Positions 37,666 to 50,178 are shown, counted from the stretch's first letter. The stretch is DNA of 64,000 nt from Tetrahymena thermophila SB210 (GCF_000189635.1 NW_002476013.1:310001-374000); one strand, 5' to 3'. The notes: generated from the letters alone by a model not told the origin. Numbers and translations are program-made.

Positions 37666-40600
37666 TCATATATTTTTTTCTTTTTGCTGTTATAAATATG
37701 ATAAAAGAATATCTTCCATTTCTTTTCTGGATTCCAAATTTAGTTTTGGTCTTTTTGAAGTGAATTTTGGCTCTTCAATTTTTTCTTCCATGAGTTTATT
37801 TTGAGGTGAAAATAATGAGTTTCTTAAACTCATCTTGTGTTTTATATTTGAAAGAGGTGAAGGTATTTATTTTGCTTGAATTTGAGATGACTCATAGTTG
37901 TCAAAAGCGTTGTTAAAATTAAAAATTTCTTTTGAATTTCTATTTGATAGTGGTGAATTTGAGTTGCTCTTTTTGGATGAATTTCTAGGAGTGTTTAAAT
38001 TTTTTATTCTGCTTTATTCCATTAAAGAAGAATTAAGTTAGCTTTATGAACTTGCAAAAGAACTTGTTTTCTATCTTATAAATGGACTACCCTGTTCTAT
38101 TTAAGATTTATCTAAATCTATCTACTTTTTATTTGATTGATTCCCTGAAAATAACTAAATTTATTTTTAAATTTAATAAAAAATGAATTAATTTAATTGA
38201 TTTACAGAAACTGCTAAACTAATTTTTCGAACATTGCTCCAGTTTTTAGAAACCAATTAAGGACTTTGTAACATATTATTCTTATATTCTTCTAGCATTT
38301 AAACTTTTTATTTATATTGACCCAATTTGAACTAAAAATCTTCTAAAAGCTCATTATGTTTTTTATATTGCTAGCGAAATATTTATTTACGAAGAGTGAT
38401 ATATTACTGGCATATTTTTTTTTTGGTAGCTCTATTTAATAATTTATTTTATGAATTAAAAATAAAATATGTAATAAATATTACTCAGTAAATTGTGATA
38501 AAAAATAGACTAATGAGAGATCAAGAGCAGGATTTAATTGACTGAATAATGATGTTGGCTATTCTTCATTTTTTTAAGCAGTAACCTTCTTATTCATTCT
38601 TATTTCTTAGAAAAGAGTTTATAAAAGATTCATAGCTCTCTCTTTTTCAGAATTATATTATGTTTTGATAAATATTTGAAGTCTTTTACCTAACATTTTT
38701 GTATATATTAAACAAAGAGATATACGTCTAAAAATCAACTTTACATTTGTCATATTATATTTAAGATTTTGTGAATATTTTATTGATTATTTTAAAAGAT
38801 TCTATGTTCAATAGAGTTAATTTGACTATCTCAGTAGCTTTTTAAACTGAAAATTATTTAACACTTGAAGCAAATAATCTCAAAGAGCTGTTTATATAAA
38901 ATTAGATAATTAATTAAAATAGATATTAATATATTAATTAAGTTTAAAGAGTATTTCTAAATTTACTTTTTATTAGAATTTATAGAATAAAATTTATTTT
39001 AAATTTATAAGCTCCTTATTTTTCTTATAAAAGGGGGGATTTTTAGCTATTTTAGAAAACAAAAACATGAAGCTATGTTGCATTTTTATAAAATATATGT
39101 TTTAATAGGAAAATCAATAAAATTTTTAACATCCCCCAAATAAATAATTAAATAAAGAGTAAAATATATTATTCATAAAACTATTAAAATATCTTACTTT
39201 TATATTTAAATCACGAGTCTCTCTTAAAGATTGGTGTTCTACATTTATATTTTCTTTTTGTGCTATTCAACAATCTTAATAGCAAATAATCTTTCTTTTC
39301 TGTAAAATTTTTAAACTAATTTATATTTCTATTATAAAATAAACTTAGGTTATAAAAATAGGTATTAATTTACTTTTAATGTATACATAATATTGACTAT
39401 CAGCTTATTTAAAGTTATTAATTAAATCCATCTTTTTCTAAATTGAATTAATTGTTACTATTTATATTATAATTTTCGAGCTTCTTGCATTTACTTCTTA
39501 ACATATTCTTTAATTTATATTTTTAGCTGGATTTCATTTTACTTTTCTTCCTCTTTCACTATTTGTTGCTCTTTTACTTTTTTTATTTGTCTATCTTGAA
39601 CTTTATTAACCTTTATTTTATTATTTTAAAAATATTTGAGCTTTTATTTATTGAAATTGAAATATATTTATTTTTACTTTATTTAAAAATTTTTCATATT
39701 CTAAATTTAAAAATTATTTTGCTCTTGACTTATTTAGCTCAACAATGTCAACATTATTTGATTTTTTTAGAGTTTCTTCTTTTCTTCTTCTAATTATTTC
39801 CACTTTTTATAAAAAAAGTAAGTTTATTGTTAGATTTAAATCGATTTACACGCTTCTTTATTAAATTTTTGCAGCTAAGCTAAGCTTAAGTACTTTTCAT
39901 TCTTTGCTTAAATCATTTTGCTAACCTACTTTTAAGGAATATGCTTTTGAGGTTTAAACATTTCTTCATTAAAAAATTTAAAGCTGATATCATCTATTTA
40001 ATAAAAAAAGATTAAAATTTGGCTGATTTTTTTTTGAAAATATTTTTAAAAATTATTTTGATTTCTATTAAAATTTATTTTTATATGACCAATAATCACC
40101 TTAGAATTCAGTTGTGATAGTAAAACTTGAGAATTATTAACCAATGAAGGAAAAGTATATCCATTAGGTTTTAGTTTATTAGAAAAGAATTTTATTTGGA
40201 TTTTGTAATTTATTATCTAAGCTATTTGAGTTCTAATGTGCTGAGATAGATTAAGTTGTTTCATGATTAGGATTTATTATATATCTTTGCAGCGATTAAA
40301 ATTCAAGCTTTTTGCTACCAGAAGTATCAAATTATATTAGATATTCATGACCATGAGCATTAGGTTTTGGGTATTTGTTTCTTGCAGAAATAGCAAGTAA
40401 AAATGGAGCAGTAAGATCAGAGCAATGAATTCGAAGGGGAAATTGTTTGTTTTTGCATTCCAATTTGTAATATTCTACTGAGTCTTTAAAGAGCATCATT
40501 TTCAAAGGAGTTTAGTTGTTGATAACTAATTTATTAGTAAAAATTTTTAATTTTTTGGATTTAATTATATAAAAAAGCTCTATTTACTAGAGTGATTTAC

Positions 40601-41315
40601 TTAGCCACTTATTTAAGCAGATTTTTACAGGATTTAGGCATATTCAATGTCTTTTTGAAGGGATTAGGCCTTTTTTAGATCAATCTAGTTCTTTATTTAT
40701 AAATTTTATATTTATATGATGCTTTTTTAAAAGATCAATTTAAAATGAGTAGAAGTATTAAAATTTAATTTATGATTATACTAAAAAAAACTTGTTTAAT
40801 TTTCCAGATGACTGATTGACTAACTTGAATTATTCCTAAGTTACTAAAGATAATTATTCTGTAATTGTTGAAGTACCAAAATTTTATGTTAATTTTGGAT
40901 TTACTGCTGATTTGCTCTATTTGTGATAAGACCTTTTATCATTTTAAGACTGGTCTATTGATCCAAGAACAAAATAATCTAAAAAATCAGCCTCAGACTA
41001 TTAAGTAGGGGAATTAATTCTCGTTGTTAATGGAGAATTAAATTGTGAACTATTCTAAGAAAAAGATTAGTTATACTATGTAAGACTTCTAGCATTCTCA
41101 ATAATTTCATCTTCATGATTATGTTATCTAAAAATTGCTAATTTTGTTTTTCTGAAATTATCTGAATTAGTATTGACTTACCTGTGTTTTCTCTCAATAA
41201 AACCAACTCCTTTTAGGTGAGAATTGTTTTTTTATACAAGCTAGCTCAAATTTCGAAAATCTTTATGATGCTCTTAAGAATTATTGTCAACATTTAACTT
41301 TCTAAAAATTTACAT
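37666..41315 (-). CDS. Large coiled-coil protein with N-terminal beta-sandwich-like region
   Basis: Nine exons: 41315-41182, 41151-40825, 40669-40629, 40579-40100, 39993-39198, 38887-38690, 38637-38485, 38431-38206, 38154-37666; 2844 nt, 947 aa, ending at TGA 37666-37668. Residues 1-165 are polar and Ser/Asn-rich. Residues about 185-325 look like a compact beta domain (LKMMLFKDSVEYYKLECKNK, then QFPLRIHCSDLTAPFLLAI and WIYFSFIGQQFSSFTITTEF), which recalls pre-peptidase-type beta-sandwiches. Residues about 345-600 and again about 710-760 are Gln/Lys/Glu-rich coiled coils (KWKQLEEEKKKLQ, HNELLEDFQFKLGQYKQKV). The last 160 residues are Ser/Asn/Lys-rich. No enzyme motif was seen; a cytoskeletal or ciliary structural role is a guess. 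The exact acceptor of exon 7 is ambiguous by a few bases (a GAGAGAG run). Confidence 0.82.
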
Positions 41316-41680
41316 TTCCCCTTAACTTTAATATAAAATTAAATTTTTTTAAGTCTTCAAGTTTATTGATAATATATTTTGTTCTACTTTGTTTATTAAT
41401 TGATATACACTAAATATTAGCGTTATAAATATCTATATTATAATTTATGCAAAAATTATTAAATTATTATTATAAAAAATTGATTTCACTAAATTTTATT
41501 TTGTTTTCCACAAAGTTATATTGTAAGCTTTTTAAATTTAATTATAAAATTATTATATTAAGTAAATTTAATTGCTTTTTGATTTTTCCTTAATTTTTAA
41601 AATCGATATTAAACATATTAGTGTGATAATAACAAAGTAATAATAATATTAATATAATTATTAAATTTTAAAATTAGTAA
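41316..41680. other. Spacer before the duplicated region
   Basis: About 365 bases of AT-rich sequence upstream of the coiled-coil gene and before the first long duplicated unit. No feature was seen. Confidence 0.5.
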
Positions 41681-41699
41681 TAATACCAAACAAATACAT

Positions 41700-42819
41700 T
41701 TTATTATGGAAATCATTTATTTTATATCATATCTTTTGTTAATTTTTGAAGTTTATTTAAATAAAAATTAGTTTATTTAATGTCTTTTTAGTCATTAAAA
41801 TATATATGAAAAAAACTACAAATTAGTTATTAAAAACTCAAACTCTATTTTTTAAGAAGAAACTAAATACAGTAATTCCTCGTTAATTCTAGCCAAGTAC
41901 TATTTAATAAATTTTGATGATAATTAATTTGCTCGTAATTTACAGTGAAATAAAAATAAAGTGATAATTCATGAGGACTTATGGTATCTTAATCTTAAGA
42001 TTTAGACTAAATATTTATGGATATTTATTGGTTTATGATATTTAATCATAATTTTTCAATACAGTTTATTCGAATAGCAATAAAACCATAAGATATAGTA
42101 AGTAGGTATTTTTAGATGAGATCAAAACTAAATTAAAAATATACAAGAAAATTTTATTCAGATTTCCATGAACTATTTTTTAACTTGAAAATGTCTAAAT
42201 AATATCATAAAAATTTTATTTAAAAATAAATGTAAACATATAAACAGAAGATAATTAGATTTAAATATTAGAATAAATTATATCAAAATTAATTCTTTTA
42301 AAAATAATTTCAATATCTTTAAATTGACTTTTTTTAAAATCAAAAAATATTTATGAAAGACATATCTTCCTTCTTTCTATTGTAAGTTGTCAAAACTGTT
42401 TACAAATTTGATACAAAAATAAACATGAGAAGGAAACAAATTTGAAGAAATTTGATAATTAAATAATGCATTTAAATTTAATTTACCTTTCATAAATTAA
42501 GATTAATAAAAACAAAAAATTTGAAAAATTTGTTTTTGTTTATTATTTGTTTATCATCATACACTTATGAATTTAAACAGCAAATTTTTGTAATTTTTCT
42601 TAATAAGATTTTACAAGGAGGAATATTAATTTTTGATTATTTATTAATTTACAGCATAAAATAAAAAATTTATTATTTCTACCATTCATTTATTAATTTA
42701 TAAATAATTTGATTATTTTTTGTTTCAGTTTTATTAGAAGTTAAATTTGTTATTTTTTTTACAAAGTGATTAATATATATATAATAATATAAATTATATG
42801 CCAAATTAAAGAAAAGTTA
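41700..42819. other. Noncoding spacer of unit 1, downstream of gene A1
   Basis: AT-rich, no supported gene. It includes a 127 bp block (42271-42397) that is identical to 48835-48961 in unit 2 although the flanks differ. Confidence 0.6.
42271..42397. repeat. 127 bp block identical between units 1 and 2 (copy 1)
   Basis: Base-for-base identical to 48835-48961, starting gaataaattatatcaaaatt and ending gtaagttgtcaaaact. Sequence on both sides has frequent substitutions and indels. It is noncoding and lies about 420 bp downstream of the A-type gene stop. Confidence 0.85.
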
Positions 42820-43638
42820 TCAATTTTTAGTGTTTTTGTTCTTGTTTTTTTATATACGATTTACTGGAAGATGTTCTAAGTGAGAGGGATTTTTAATACA
42901 TTAAATTAAGTAATTTGCCCAATACTTAAGACCATCTTTATTACTAACTCGACTTTTAGAAACCCATTAAAGTAAAAACCCTTACTCGTAGTATTCGGTA
43001 AATAATATTTTATAAAATTTATGATTTAGAACGTATTTTATTATTGAGTTGTTAAATGAATGAATTTTAACAAATCTATTATATTTTTTCTTGATTTCTT
43101 GTAAGTTGACATTTTAGATGTCACAAACTGGAAAATATTTTAAATCCTTAACGTATTTATGAAAGGAATTAAAAATATCTTTTAAAATATTTTGGTTTTT
43201 ATATTTTTTATTTTCATCTTGATTTATCATTGATTCATATTCATTTATTTGATTTAATGAAAAAGTAGGTTGAGTATCACTTTATTCTAACTATGATACA
43301 GAATAATCTACATATTTTGGTTCTTCAAATTTATTTTCTAAGTTTAAAGAATCAGTTTGTTATTAGGTATATGAGTTTTCTTAATTTAAATAATAATAAA
43401 ACTCATTATTAATTGTATTTAAACTTCTTAGAATGTTGACAGGATATTGTTGTTCATTTTTTTAACTTTGATAGACTTCATTAAGTGTTTACTAATTAGC
43501 GAATTAAAACTACTGCTCTTAAATATTATTAGTTATATTTAAAAAGTATTCAGGTTCATGTATGACTTAACTCTCTTAAAATATATCTTAGATTGTATCC
43601 AGCTTAGAATCAGAGTAAAAAGTTTCAGCTAAATTCAT
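42820..43638 (-). CDS. Tandem family protein, A-type copy 1 (272 aa)
   Basis: Uninterrupted single-exon gene of 819 bp, intact in the ciliate code, from ATG at 43638-43636 to TGA at 42822-42820. The N-terminal 145 residues or so are Gln/Asn/Glu-rich and start MNLAETFYSDSKLD. The C-terminal half carries the family block: DIFNSFHKYVKDLKYFPV, then KKKYNRFVKIHSFNNSIIKY, VLNHKFYKILFTEYYEQG, WVSKSRVSNKDGLKYWANYL and IQCIKNPSHLEHL. It ends in a Lys/Asn-rich tail. It has no signal peptide or membrane segment. No known family was recognised; the block is predicted helical, with conserved Trp, Tyr and Lys. It has a near-identical paralogue at 49360-50178 and more distant ones at 59855-60754 and 63025-63924. 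Confidence 0.8.
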
Positions 43639-46600
43639 TTTAATGTTGGAAAAGTAAGAATGTTTGGCGAGGTAAGATTTTGAATAGTTGTTTATTTAAT
43701 TATTAAAAATAATCTTATTTTTAAGTAAATTTTTTAATTTAAATAACAATAATAAAAATTGACTGATTGTAGTTTGTTTTAAATATAAAATTTATTTGCT
43801 AATTAATTGTTTATTTTAATTTTAGGATAATATTAATAACTGGTAAGAAATATTTGTAAATTCCCTTAACAATAATACATTACAATTAGATCAGTGATTG
43901 ATTATGAGAAAATATCAAGCAATTTCTTTTTTCTATCCATCCAAAGCTTGAAAAGCTTGTGGGAAACGAAAATATTAAATAGTATATTAAAAATTTAATT
44001 TAAAAAATATCTGATTTAATTGGCATCAAGCTTAATTGAATTATATAGGTTATTGTTATGAGTTTAGATTAATTAATTTTACCCACTTTAACCTAACTAA
44101 TTCATTCAATAGCACTCCATCGATCAGTAAAATATATAAGGAAAAAAAGTTAATTTGTGAAATGTGTTCAATGTATTTATGATTAGTTAAATTAAAAATT
44201 CTAGATAATTTTTTTTCTCAGATTAGTATGAGAGTTACAGTCATTTTTGTTGTATTAAGTCATAACTAAAATTTAACTTAATTTAATGTAGTAAAGTAAG
44301 AAAAGAATATTAACTTCTAAAGTGATCATATTTTTAGGTAAATTCTGTTTATTCAAAATGATATTTTTGTATTAATTAATGTTATTTTAAATATCTACTA
44401 AATATGTGTTTTCTTCAAACATTTTCTAACCTGAATATAATTTTCATTCAATTTATAAAGTAATTTTTATTAAAAAATAATTTTATAATTCTAAAATGTT
44501 ATTTAAAATGCTTTTATAATATTTTTGTTTTGCATTTATATAATTATTTGTTTTTAGATTAACACATTACTATTTACAATGCGTAAGATTAATTTTTAAT
44601 AGTAATTTTCAAAATTATATATGGATTCACTAGAAAACTTGTTTCAAATTATGCCATTTTTTAATCTCCTTACTTGTCAATAGTAAAATAAAGCATAGCT
44701 TTTTAAAGAGTAAATTTTTATTTTTGTATTTTTGAAATTTGATTTTATCATTGATATTTGTTTTCATTTATTTTAAATAAATTTCTTTGTAATCACTCAA
44801 TCCACTTTTTATAAATATGCAATTACTCAATATAAGCTTACAAATTTTATCTAAATTAAAGGTAAAGTCTAATAAAAATTAAATATCAACCTCTTTTTTA
44901 ACTTTTTTTTTCTTTAAATTTGTGTTATCCAATAAGGTTTCGCACAAAAGCAACCATACAAATTAAAATGATAACTAATTATTAAAATCATTTTTTAAGT
45001 TTGTGATTCCAAAATTTTCAAATAAAATTAAAAGATATATTTCTTATCTAAATAGATCGCTTGAAATTACTATTTGTAAGTATAAATATATTTCATGGAT
45101 TTTATAGATGCGATGCAATAACATTAAAATTTAATTAATGTATGTATTTATGTTTATTGTAAATTGTTAATTCTTTTAAAATTAGTTTGATTCTTGATTA
45201 ATTAGTAAATTTTTAAATAGATGAAAAAATTTCAAAGAAAATTATATCAAATAATTATTTAGATGTGAGGTGGGAGATTTGCTTAATTGATTAGCAACAC
45301 AAGAAATTCTAAAGAATTTATTAAAAATAAGTAATGTTTTTTTGAAAGTAATTAAAAGAAAATGCTCCAAATAGAAATTGTACTAAATGAATGAATTAAA
45401 TAATTAGAAAACCTTTCAAATTTATGAAGATAATATTAAATATTTCTTTTTACTTATCTATTTTGTATATTTCCAACAAAAAATTTCCTTTAATATTTAA
45501 AATTTATAAGCGTCTTAATATTCATGTCAGCATTTTAACCTTACTTTGTATCAAAAGCATCTTTTTCATCTCTTTTTTATTTGTTACAAGTATTTTTAGC
45601 TGTTACTAATATCTAAATTATTAAAAATAAATATAAAATTAGCTACATTTATTACTAAATTTTTTATCCAATTAGAGTTGTAGCTATAAATTAAAATATT
45701 TTTTGATGAGTTATAAATTCTAAATTTGTATTCAAAAATAAGAAATGATAAAAATAAGATTAGTAAATGATTAAAAAACATAAGAGTTTTTACCTTCTAA
45801 TAAAAGCGCAATTAAAATGGTCAAATATTTTACAAAAATGATGTTAATGATAAAAAGAAATGACTCTAATTCGATATTAATTGATTATATTTTTATGATT
45901 CAACTTACTTAACCTATAAATAAAAATAGCCTATCTCATTATGCATTAATAAGTTGTTTATTATGTTTTTGTTTATATATTTTCCAAGAAAGACAAAAAT
46001 TAAAAGCGAAAAGTAAATTGCAAATCTTAAAAGTTAAGTAAGACTTTAAAATTATACATGTCAACTTAAAACATTATAAACATTATGATAAAATTTCTTT
46101 TAAATTTTAAAAAATCTATTATGAATTCTTATACTAACTAATCAATAAACTAGTTATCTCTTTACTAGAAATTTTAGATGGTTTTTTACTTTTGATAAAT
46201 AAAAAGCTATTGATTGAATGATCAAATTAATCATAAAATTTTTTCTAATCTTTCTGCTATATTAATTAGTTATTTTATATAATTTATTTTTTATTTATTT
46301 AGCTTTTAAAAATATTGTTTGAAATAATAATTTTTAGAACAGTGAATATTTAAATGTTTTGTCAAAAATAAAAGATAGAATTTGAATTAAAAAATAAAAT
46401 ATTTTAGTTGATTTAATAAAACACTTAAATTAAATTCATTGTATTATTTGTTTATTTATTTTTAACCTAATGATTTTACACGTTTATTTAAATTAAAAAG
46501 CGTTGAAAAAGTTAATTGATTTTCATTTTCTATTGTAAATTAAATTGCAAAACTAAATATTTAAACATGAATAATATTTGGTATATTTTATATACTTAAA

Positions 46601-46900
46601 TTATATTTTTTCATCATTATATAAAGGGTTTACAGTGAAAATTCAAAAAACGCTACCTAAGCCTAATTAGAACTTTACTTTTATCCTATTCTTTCTTCGA
46701 ACTTATTTACTATTAATAATCACGCTACCTTATCCTGAAGAAAGTCTGATTGTACTTATAACATTCATATGTAGCATAGCCTTTTAGAAATAATTCAACC
46801 TAATCTATTATTTATTATTATTATCATTTTCATTGATAAATTTATTATGTTTTTAAAATTTTCAAATAGAAATTTTTTAGATATTAACAACATGATGATT
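43639..46900. other. Upstream spacer of gene A1, noncoding
   Basis: About 3.2 kb without a supported gene. It is conserved with 50179-53440 of unit 2 and, more weakly, with 56530-59800. The frame at 45424-45609 is broken in unit 2, so it is not a conserved gene. Confidence 0.6.
44067..44140 (-). promoter_or_regulatory. Conserved upstream block of A-type genes (copy 1)
   Basis: Minus-strand reading has a TATA-like tatattttac followed by ggttaaagtgggtaaaatta. The same elements occur at the same distance (about 430-510 bp upstream of the ATG) at 50608-50680 and, upstream of the dead A-type relic, at 56961-57040. Conserved position suggests a promoter or upstream regulatory element; this is inference. 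Confidence 0.35.
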
Positions 46901-46929
46901 ATGAGTTAATTTGCGCAATAACAATCGAT

Positions 46930-47024
46930 TACAAGTGAATTCAATTAAATAATTAAACCATACTTTCAGTTTAGATTTGTTATTTACCTCACTTTTGCTG
47001 ACCCACTTCTCTAAGCTTCCATAA
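46930..47024 (-). pseudogene. C-type family relic, 3' fragment (unit 1)
   Basis: Reads YGSLEKWVSKSEVNNKSKLK then VWFNYLIEF, matching the end of the conserved block of the intact genes. There is no upstream coding sequence attached, so it is a duplicated 3' scrap carried in the first subrepeat. The matching scrap in unit 2 has the Trp codon changed to TGA. Confidence 0.7.
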
Positions 47025-47093
47025 CTTTACTTTTATCCTATTCTTTCTTTTAACTTATTCTTTATTCATAGTAAGACTACCTAATCCTAAAGT

Positions 47094-47172
47094 GATGGTA
47101 ATCATAAATAATAGATTAGGTTGATTCAAAAAGGCTGTATTACACATGAATGTTCTAAGCACTATCAGACTT
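47094..47172. repeat. 79 bp micro-inversion in unit 1
   Basis: Read in reverse complement, this segment matches 53602-53690 in unit 2 and 46740-46825 in the preceding subrepeat (shared: aacattcatgtgtaat, gaatcaac, taatctattatttat). Flanking sequence on both sides remains in direct orientation. See findings. Confidence 0.75.
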
Positions 47173-47254
47173 ATCATTGATAAATTTTTTTTGTTTTTAA
47201 AATTTTCAAATAACAATTTTTTAGATTTTAGCTTCATGATCATTATATAAATTG

Positions 47255-47830
47255 TCCAATAATTATGGGTCTTAAATGCATTTAACTTAATAATTATACC
47301 ACATTTTTAACTTATGTTTGTTATTAACCTTACATTTACTGACCCTCTTTTAAGCTAGCACCTTCATACTATTTAGCAAATAATATTTTATAGTATTTAT
47401 CTGTCAGCACATACTTGATAACTGGATTTTTAGAAGAATGTATTTTCATAAACCCATTAAATTTCTTTTTAATTTCGTTCAATTTAACACTCTCTTATAC
47501 TTTAATTGCAAATGATATCATCATCCATCTATCTATGAAATGAATAATGAGTGATCTTTAAGAAATTTAAGTTTTTATATTTTTTTTGTCATCTTATTCT
47601 TTTAATTTTTCTTCATAGCCATCTAAATTCTTTTGGTTTATTTAGTAAATGAAATTTAAGCATAAAATCTTTTAGAAATAAAATATTACATAAATTGGGT
47701 TGATTAGAATTACTCATATCATTATAGTTAATAAAATCCTAAACGGCTTTTGATTCTTAAAATGTAAGTTATTTTTATCACTTAGAACTAAGCAATAGAA
47801 AAATGTTTTTATCTTACTAAATCTATATTT
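47255..47830 (-). pseudogene. Decayed C-type family gene (unit 1)
   Basis: Family block pieces are recognisable (KLNEIKKKFNGFMKIHSSKN, PVIKYVLTDKYYKILFAKQY) but the frame shifts before and after them. The helix containing NSFHRY is scrambled and the final Trp region reads EGASLKEG. N-terminal Gln-rich remnants (LTFQESKAVQDFINYND) occur near 47700-47770. No start codon was found. The same decayed copy is present in unit 2, so decay began before the duplication. Confidence 0.7.
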
Positions 47831-48834
47831 TTTTGTATATATTATTTAATCCTTGAATTTATAAGCAAATTATGATGGAAATTAATCATGGTATCAAATA
47901 TTAAAAAAACTAAACATAGAAATAGTCTTATCACTAAATATTTTTAAAAAAATTTACAAAAACTAATAATATTTAATTCATTTTAAGTTCTTAACAATAA
48001 AAATATTTTAGCATCTTAATTTATTTTTGAAAAAATATAGAGTATCTTTTAAGATACTTTAGCTTTTAAATTTTGTTAGCTATTAAGAGATTAATTTTTT
48101 TTCTATTATGAGTTATATGATTTTTGTTTTTTTATGAAAAGCTTTTTAGATTTGAGTTTAAAATAGAATATTATTTTATTAATGGATCTAAGAACGATTA
48201 ATAAAATTTGAGCTGCTTTAAATAAATATTACACAAAAATAAATGTAAATTTTTTACATACCAAATATGTTTTATTTATTATTGAATTATTTTATTTAAT
48301 ATATTTTATTATACTTTGATATCTATTTAAATAAAAATTAGTTTATATAATTTCTTTTGACTCATTAAATTTATGAAAGAAAGTACAAATTCGTTATTAA
48401 AAACTCAAACTCTATTTTTTTAAGAAGAAAATAAATTCCATAATTCCACCTCTTCAACTCTCGCTAAATCTAATTTAATAAATTTTGATAATAATTAATT
48501 TACTTTTAATTTATTGTGAAATAAGGTAATGTTCATGAGGACTTATGGTATCTTAATCTTAAGATAGAGACTAAATGGGTGTTATTTGGCTTATGAGATT
48601 TAATCATAATTATTCAATACAGTTTATAGGAATAGCAAATAAAAGCATAAGATATATTTAAGTAGGTATTTTTTACATGAGATCAAAACCAAATTAAAAA
48701 TATACAAGAAAATAAGATGTAGATTGACCTGCACTATTTTTTTACTTCAAAATGTCAAAATAATATCATAAAATTTTTTTTTAAAATGAATGAAAACAAA
48801 TAAAGAGATAATAATTAGTTTTATTTAAATAATA

Positions 48835-48961
48835 GAATAAATTATATCAAAATTAATTCTTTTAAAAATAATTTCAATATCTTTAAATTGACTTTTTTTA
48901 AAATCAAAAAATATTTATGAAAGACATATCTTCCTTCTTTCTATTGTAAGTTGTCAAAACT
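48835..48961. repeat. 127 bp block identical between units 1 and 2 (copy 2)
   Basis: Exact partner of 42271-42397, about 400 bp downstream of the stop of gene A2. Confidence 0.85.
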
Positions 48962-49359
48962 TTTTACAAATTTGATATAAAAATAAATATGAGAAGTAAA
49001 AAAATCTGAAGAAATTTGATGATTAAATAATGCATTTTAAATTTAATTTACATTTCAATAAATTAAGATTAATAAAAACAAAAAATTTGAAAAAAACTTG
49101 TTTTTATATATTTTTAGTAAATTATCATAAAATTATGAATTTATACTAGCGCATTTTTCTAATTTTTTTCTTAATAAGATTTAATAAAGGGGAATATTAA
49201 TTTACATTATAAAATAATAAATTTATTATTTCTACCATTCATTAACAATTTGATTATTTTTAACTTCAGTTTTATTACAGGTTAAATTTGTTATTTTATA
49301 TATACAGTGATTAATATATCTATGAAATATAAATTATATACTAAATTAAATTAAATTTA

Positions 49360-50178
49360 TCAATTTTTAGTGTTTTTGTTCTTGTTTTTTTATATACGAT
49401 TTACCGGAAGATGTTCTAGGTGAGAGGGATTTTTTATACATTCAATTAAATAATTTGCCCAATACTTAAGACCATCTTTATTACTAACTCGACTTTTAGA
49501 AACCCATTAAAGTAAATACCCTTACTCATAGTATTCGGTAAATAATATTTTATAAAATTTATGATTTAGAACGTATTTTATTATTGAGTTGTTAAATGAA
49601 TGAATTTTAACAAATCTATTAAATTTTTTCTTGATTTCTTTTAAGTCTACATTTTAGATGTCACAAACTGGAAAATATTTTAAATCCTTAACGTATTTAT
49701 GAAAGGAGTTAAAAATATCTTTTAAAATATTTTGGTTTTTATATTTTTTATTTTCATCTTGATACATCATTGATTCTTATTCTTTTATTTGATTTAATGA
49801 AAAAGTAGGTTGCATATAATTTTATTCTAACTATGATACAGAACAATCTACATATTTTGGTTCTTCAAATTTAATTTAAAAGTTTAAAGAATCAGCTTGT
49901 TATTAGGTATATGAGTTTTCTTAATTTAAATAGTAATAATACTCATTATTAAATGTATTTAAACTTCTTAGATTGTTGGCAGGATAAGATTGTTCATGTT
50001 TTTAACTTTGATAGACTTCATTAAGTGTTTACTAATTAGCGAATTAAAACTACTGCTCTTAAATATCGTTAGTTATATTTAAAAAGTATTCAGGTTCACG
50101 TATGACTAAATTCTCTTAAAAAATATCTTAGCTTGTAACCAACTTAGCATCGGAGTAAAAAATTTCACCTGAATTCAT
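49360..50178 (-). CDS. Tandem family protein, A-type copy 2 (272 aa)
   Basis: Same length as copy 1 (819 bp), no in-frame TGA before the terminal one at 49362-49360. The conserved C-terminal block is almost unchanged from A1, while the N-terminal Gln/Asn-rich part has more replacements: it starts MNSGEIFYSDAKLV, and QVIHEPEYF is replaced by LVIREPEYF. A preserved frame together with this pattern suggests selection on the block in both copies. No function was recognised. The conserved upstream element is at 50608-50680. Confidence 0.8.

Larger units (their letters stand above)
46669..47375. repeat. Two direct subrepeats of about 355 bp in unit 1
   Basis: The sequence starting actttacttttatcctattc at 46670 recurs at about 47025, and the downstream landmarks (ttcattgataaattt.. 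attttcaaata.. atgat.. caataa) follow in the same order. The same pair is present in unit 2 (starting at about 53190 and 53540), so the subduplication predates the 6.57 kb duplication. Each subrepeat ends with a copy of the 3' end of a C-type family gene. Confidence 0.75.
41680..48250. repeat. Tandem segmental duplication, unit 1 (about 6.57 kb)
   Basis: This stretch matches 48250-54810 in the same order and orientation along its whole length, with scattered substitutions and small indels. Landmarks: aaaactcaaactctattttt at about 41836 and 48400, the A-type gene stop at 42820 and 49360, and the run gatggaaattaatcatggta near 47874 and 54440. The offset is about 6.54-6.57 kb throughout. Unit 1 ends where unit 2 begins, so this is a direct tandem duplication. 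It contains one intact A-type gene, a spacer of about 3 kb, and decayed C-type gene copies. Boundaries are by eye, within about 30 bp. Confidence 0.85.

Noticed and set aside
39563..39793. 76-codon plus-strand hydrophobic ORF
   Set aside because: Antisense to the Lys/Gln/Glu coiled-coil exon of 37666-41315; hydrophobicity is an artefact of reverse reading.
44882..44902. Chromosome breakage sequence-like motif (caacctcttt) in both tandem units (also about 51412-51428)
   Set aside because: It matches only about 12 of 15 positions of the Tetrahymena breakage consensus. The mismatches fall in the 5' half where few changes are tolerated, and no telomere or composition break is seen nearby.
45424..45609. 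61-codon plus-strand ORF with hydrophobic product
   Set aside because: The matching sequence in unit 2 (about 51960-52130) carries indels that break the frame.
47055..47243. 62-codon minus-strand ORF
   Set aside because: Spans the micro-inversion in unit 1 and has no counterpart in unit 2, so it is not a conserved gene.
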